Of a stretch of 15,788 nt of DNA, positions 13,496 to 15,788 are shown piece by piece; the stretch's first letter is position 1; every line of letters begins with the position of its first letter. Location of the stretch: assembly GCA_045539475.1 (NCBI GenBank), contig JAZQFJ010000089.1, positions 1 to 15,788 on the forward strand, read 5' to 3'. Below the pieces are notes generated by a model. The model did no database searches. It saw nothing but the letters and a program-made list of their open reading frames with translations, and was not told where the DNA came from. The position numbers and the translations under genes are program-made. The stretch comes from SIG480 sp045539475. GTDB lineage: Bacteria; Bacillota; Clostridia; Oscillospirales; JAAYXM01.

Positions 13496-14932
13496 GTGAA
13501 ACTGTCTGAAATTATAAATAAATTTAAAATTTTGGCGCTTGCAACGGCTGTGATGTTTATGCTTACAGTCTCTGTTTCTGCAAGCGCTAATGTGTTGTCT
13601 TTATATAAAAATAAGGAAACAGACAACGCGCGCTTTGAAGCGGAAGAAATGCTCCCGGGCGATAGTTATAAAAATGAGGGCATGGAGCATTTAAAGCATA
13701 ATTATTGCGTGCGCGTTTCGTATAACGGGACGATTACCGTCCACTTTGAGGTAGCTAATATTCAAACAACCTCTCCGGCTCCGTCGCTCGCTGATGTTCT
13801 TGAGTGTGACGTCAAAATTGACGGAAAATCTGTATATACTGGCTTGATTGCCGAAATTAAAGATATTCCGTATACAATAACGGGTGTAAACACAACCGAG
13901 GATTTAAATTATGAAATAGGTGTTTATCTCGACACAAGCGTCGGGAATGACTACCAGGCTAAAAATCTCACCGCCGATTTTGTCTGGTGGGTGGAAACCG
14001 ATGATGACGATGATAACGGCGGCTCCGGCGGCGGAGGTGGTGGAGGTGGTGGATTACCGGTCGGTCCTGACACTCCGGTAAACCCGCCCGTTGATCCGGA
14101 CAATCCGATTATAGACCCGGATGCTCCCGGTGTACCGGATTTACCCGATGACCCGGATTCTCCGCACACGCCCGGCACACCGGGGACCGCCCCGGATAGC
14201 CCCGACGCTCCCGGTACAATTCCCGGCGATGAACCTTCTTCACCGGACAACATTCCGGAAAAACCGAATGGCGAGCTTATAAAGCCTCCGAACACCGGTG
14301 ACTTTAAGCAACCGCTGATTTACATAATAGGAATTTGCGTGGCAACCTTTATTCTCTTCATTCTTATTTTCGTAAGAAAGAAAACAAAGAACGAAACGAA
14401 CAGAACAATAAGAAGGCTTATGATTGCGCTTGCTGTGGTTGTTATCCTTGCTATTTGCCTGTGCGTAACAACGTTTGCACTTCTCTATTCGATGGTAACC
14501 ATTGATGAAAATGTGTTCAGCACCGGTACGGTTAAGATAAACTTAAACGACGAAAAGCCGATAATAGAAGCGGACGAGTTTCTTTTTGAACCGGGAATGA
14601 CGGTGCGAAAAGAATTCTTCATTGAAAATGAAAGCACGGACGACGTGTACTATAAGATTTATTTTGGAAATATCGATGGAGCGCTTGCTGATGTGCTTGA
14701 CGTAACGATAAGTTATATAAACGGCGGCAAGGTTCTCTATTATGGAAAGGCGAGAAACCTTACAGTTGATAATTCCAAAAGCGATGTGCTTTATGAGGAC
14801 GAAAGACGTGAGCTTTACGCAACGTTCCATTTTCCAAAGGAAAGCCGAAACGATATGCAGAATGCATTCCTTCAGTTTGATATGTACGCAACTGCAACAC
14901 AAATGCGTAATAATCCTAAAAGGGAATTTTAA
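13496..14932 (+). CDS. Dual TasA/camelysin-like surface protein with internal sorting signal
   Basis: The protein is 478 residues from a GTG start, preceded by AAGGTGA (13483-13489). Order: signal peptide (1-31, probable cut after ASA at 29-31); first TasA/camelysin-like beta domain (about 32-167, ending GNDYQAKNLTADFVWW); poly-Gly (175-186); Pro/Asp-rich spacer (187-263); sorting-type signal PPNTG (264-268) with a membrane helix (about 272-293) and RKKTK; a second membrane helix resembling a SipW-type signal peptide (308-331, RRLMIALAVVVILAICLCVTTFALL); then a second TasA-like domain (about 335-470, starting VFSTGTVKINLND and ending LQFDMYATATQM). The two domains match internally, for example LADVL at 98 and 397, each followed by a GKxxxYxG element. 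The frame is uninterrupted. Either a membrane hairpin protein or a precursor of two surface proteins is possible. An internal start at Met309 has poorly spaced AAGG. Domain naming is by pattern only. Confidence 0.8.
   Translation: MKLSEIINKFKILALATAVMFMLTVSVSASANVLSLYKNKETDNARFEAEEMLPGDSYKNEGMEHLKHNYCVRVSYNGTITVHFEVANIQTTSPAPSLADVLECDVKIDGKSVYTGLIAEIKDIPYTITGVNTTEDLNYEIGVYLDTSVGNDYQAKNLTADFVWWVETDDDDDNGGSGGGGGGGGGLPVGPDTPVNPPVDPDNPIIDPDAPGVPDLPDDPDSPHTPGTPGTAPDSPDAPGTIPGDEPSSPDNIPEKPNGELIKPPNTGDFKQPLIYIIGICVATFILFILIFVRKKTKNETNRTIRRLMIALAVVVILAICLCVTTFALLYSMVTIDENVFSTGTVKINLNDEKPIIEADEFLFEPGMTVRKEFFIENESTDDVYYKIYFGNIDGALADVLDVTISYINGGKVLYYGKARNLTVDNSKSDVLYEDERRELYATFHFPKESRNDMQNAFLQFDMYATATQMRNNPKREF
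14018..14284 (+). repeat. Gly-rich and Pro/Asp-rich repetitive spacer
   Basis: These bases encode residues 175-263 of the surface protein: a glycine run broken by one serine, then loosely repeated Asp-Pro-Asp, Pro-Asp and Pro-Gly units (for example PVDPDNP, DPDAPGVPD, PGTPGTAPDSPDAPG). Such Pro-rich stretches commonly span the Gram-positive wall just before a sorting signal. The glycine codons are varied (GGC, GGA, GGT), so this is not a simple slippage-prone homopolymer. Confidence 0.8.
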
Positions 14933-14944
14933 GGAGGAAAATAT

Positions 14945-15631
14945 ATGAGAAAAACACTGAACATCATCAAAAGCGTTATTGTCTGGACTATCTTTGCGAT
15001 AGCAGCGTTTATGATGGTATTCACAATCATCTCCGTCAACACATTCGACCAGAACAACCGCAGTCTTTTCGGATACAAGGCGTTCACGGTAAGGACGGAC
15101 TCGATGAAAGCGACAGACTTTGATGCAGGTGACCTCGTTTTCACAAAGACGGTTGATCCTGCAACGCTCGTTGAGGGCGACATCATTGCGTTTATTTCCC
15201 AGGACGATGAGTTCTACGGAGAAACGATAACGCATAAAATCCGCGCAAAGACAGTTGATGCAAACGGCAACGACGCATTTATAACTTACGGTACAACGAC
15301 CGGAGATGACGATAAAGTCCCGGTTGCCCACTCATTTATTCTGGGCAAATACGTCGGAAAAATCCCGAATGTCGGAACGTTTTTCATGTTCCTTAAGCAG
15401 CCAATAGGCTATATCATTTGCATTTTCGTTCCGTTTTTGCTTCTTATTCTGTATCAGGGAATTGTCTGCATCCAGCTCTTCAGCAGATATAAGAAGGAGC
15501 AGATGATGGAGCTTGAGGCAGAAAAGGAAAAGATCAATGAAGAGCGCCGCGCAGCTGCTGAAATGATGAAAGAGCTTCAGGAGCTTAAGGCGCAGCTCGC
15601 CGCAAAGAATGAGCAGATGATCGAACAGTAA
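14945..15631 (+). CDS. SipW-like signal peptidase I with coiled-coil tail
   Basis: The 228-residue membrane protease belongs to the ER/archaeal-type branch of signal peptidase I, as SipW does. The catalytic Ser53 lies in TDSM (51-54), followed by DAGDLVFTK. The position that is Lys in the bacterial type is His97 (ETITHKIRAK), and Asp residues at 121-123 (TTGDDDKVPV) probably complete the site. There is an N-terminal helix (about 10-32) and a second one (about 153-176). After these, residues 182-228 form a highly charged Lys/Glu/Ala heptad-like stretch predicted to be a cytoplasmic coiled coil, unusual as an extension. The start is fixed by a strong AAGGAGG beginning at the preceding stop codon, with a 12-base gap between the genes. 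It is flanked by genes for SipW-type substrates and is presumably their dedicated peptidase. Confidence 0.9.
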   Translation: MRKTLNIIKSVIVWTIFAIAAFMMVFTIISVNTFDQNNRSLFGYKAFTVRTDSMKATDFDAGDLVFTKTVDPATLVEGDIIAFISQDDEFYGETITHKIRAKTVDANGNDAFITYGTTTGDDDKVPVAHSFILGKYVGKIPNVGTFFMFLKQPIGYIICIFVPFLLLILYQGIVCIQLFSRYKKEQMMELEAEKEKINEERRAAAEMMKELQELKAQLAAKNEQMIEQ

Positions 15632-15632
15632 A

Positions 15633-15658
15633 GTATATACAGCAAAGGCTGTTTATAT
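15633..15658 (+). other. Intergenic stem-loop between the signal peptidase and the next gene
   Basis: ACAGC (15639-15643) and GCTGT (15648-15652) pair around an AAAG loop. The stem continues after one T-T mismatch through four A/T pairs and a G-T pair. It starts two bases after the signal peptidase stop. No clear U-run follows, so full termination is unlikely. It could attenuate transcription or protect an RNA end, giving unequal expression of the two genes. Confidence 0.45.
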
Positions 15659-15700
15659 ATATTCGTCTGACAAAAATAAATTATTAGGAGGGAAAACAAA

Positions 15701-15788
15701 ATGACGAATAGCAAAACAACAAGGGGAGCTTTGCTTACAAGCAGCATATCACTGCTTCTTTGCTTTGCAATGCTTCTCGGAACCACAT
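15701..15788 (+). CDS. Start of a TasA-type protein with SipW-dependent-like signal peptide (cut by the edge)
   Basis: Only 29 codons are present before the window ends. They begin MTNSKTTRGALLTSSISLLL and continue with CFAMLLGTT. A polar basic N-terminus, a hydrophobic core and the LLGTT ending are what Clostridia show in signal peptides of TasA/camelysin-like proteins, where a TFAWFTD-type stretch usually follows; that part is outside the window. The start is secured by AGGAGGG (15686-15692) with an eight-base gap. Its place directly behind a SipW-like signal peptidase supports the reading. The product beyond the signal peptide is inference. Confidence 0.7.
   Translation, partial: MTNSKTTRGALLTSSISLLLCFAMLLGTT

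Noticed and set aside
13951..14295. Minus-strand open frame with a collagen-like Gly-Ser-Pro composition
   Set aside because: It is the mirror of the Gly/Pro/Asp spacer of the surface protein; repetitive codons leave the opposite strand open. There is no ribosome binding site or family match.
14420..14422. Independent internal translation start at Met309 of the surface protein, giving a separate second TasA-like protein
   Set aside because: The only purine-rich sequence upstream (AAGAAGG) is about 3 bases from the ATG, too close to work well. I kept the single-frame fusion as the main reading, though this is not excluded.
14543..15331. 262-codon minus-strand open frame
   Set aside because: It lies opposite the C-terminal half of the surface protein and the signal peptidase, crosses their gene boundary and has a Cys/Arg/His-rich composition typical of an antisense shadow.

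Overview
The window looks like a chromosomal segment of a low-to-moderate GC Gram-positive, most likely a Clostridia member. The gdpP-rplI-dnaB and tilS-hpt-ftsH gene orders, the strong AGGAGG-type ribosome binding sites, the TTGACA/TATAAT-like promoters and the SipW/TasA-type surface genes all point that way. I cannot name a genus from sequence alone. There are no tRNA or rRNA genes, no CRISPR array and no insertion sequence, and no gene-free stretch exceeds about 230 bases.

Left part (1-4395, mostly minus strand). A probable gene start runs off the left edge. Next comes a single-gene unit for a duplicated class II aldolase/adducin-family protein with its own promoter. Then a minus-strand operon holds rodA, a YjjG-like HAD phosphatase and an EamA-type transporter, and ends in a strong hairpin terminator at 1553-1590. 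Its likely promoter (4364-4395) lies back to back with that of gdpP.

Middle (4426-12204, plus strand). One long, tightly packed housekeeping operon carries gdpP (c-di-AMP phosphodiesterase), rplI (ribosomal protein L9), dnaB (replicative helicase), tilS (tRNA-Ile lysidine synthetase), hpt (hypoxanthine phosphoribosyltransferase) and ftsH (membrane AAA+ protease). dnaB/tilS and tilS/hpt overlap by 11 bases each. ftsH appears to start at TTG. The operon ends at a long inverted repeat shared with a convergent SGNH/GDSL hydrolase gene.

Right part (12200-15788). The SGNH hydrolase gene and a small XRE-family regulator gene lie on the minus strand, each with its own promoter and/or terminator signals. 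Diverging from the regulator is a surface-protein operon with a near-consensus promoter: a 478-residue protein, a SipW-like signal peptidase I, and the first 29 codons of a third gene with a SipW-type signal peptide. The 478-residue protein is the most unusual object here. It reads as two TasA/camelysin-like domains in one frame. Between them lie a Gly/Pro/Asp-rich spacer, a complete sortase-type sorting signal (PPNTG, membrane segment, RKK) and a second membrane segment resembling a SipW-type signal peptide. This suggests either a hairpin membrane protein or a precursor cut into two surface proteins. The neighbouring XRE regulator recalls the sinR / tapA-sipW-tasA arrangement of Bacillus, but that functional link is inference.
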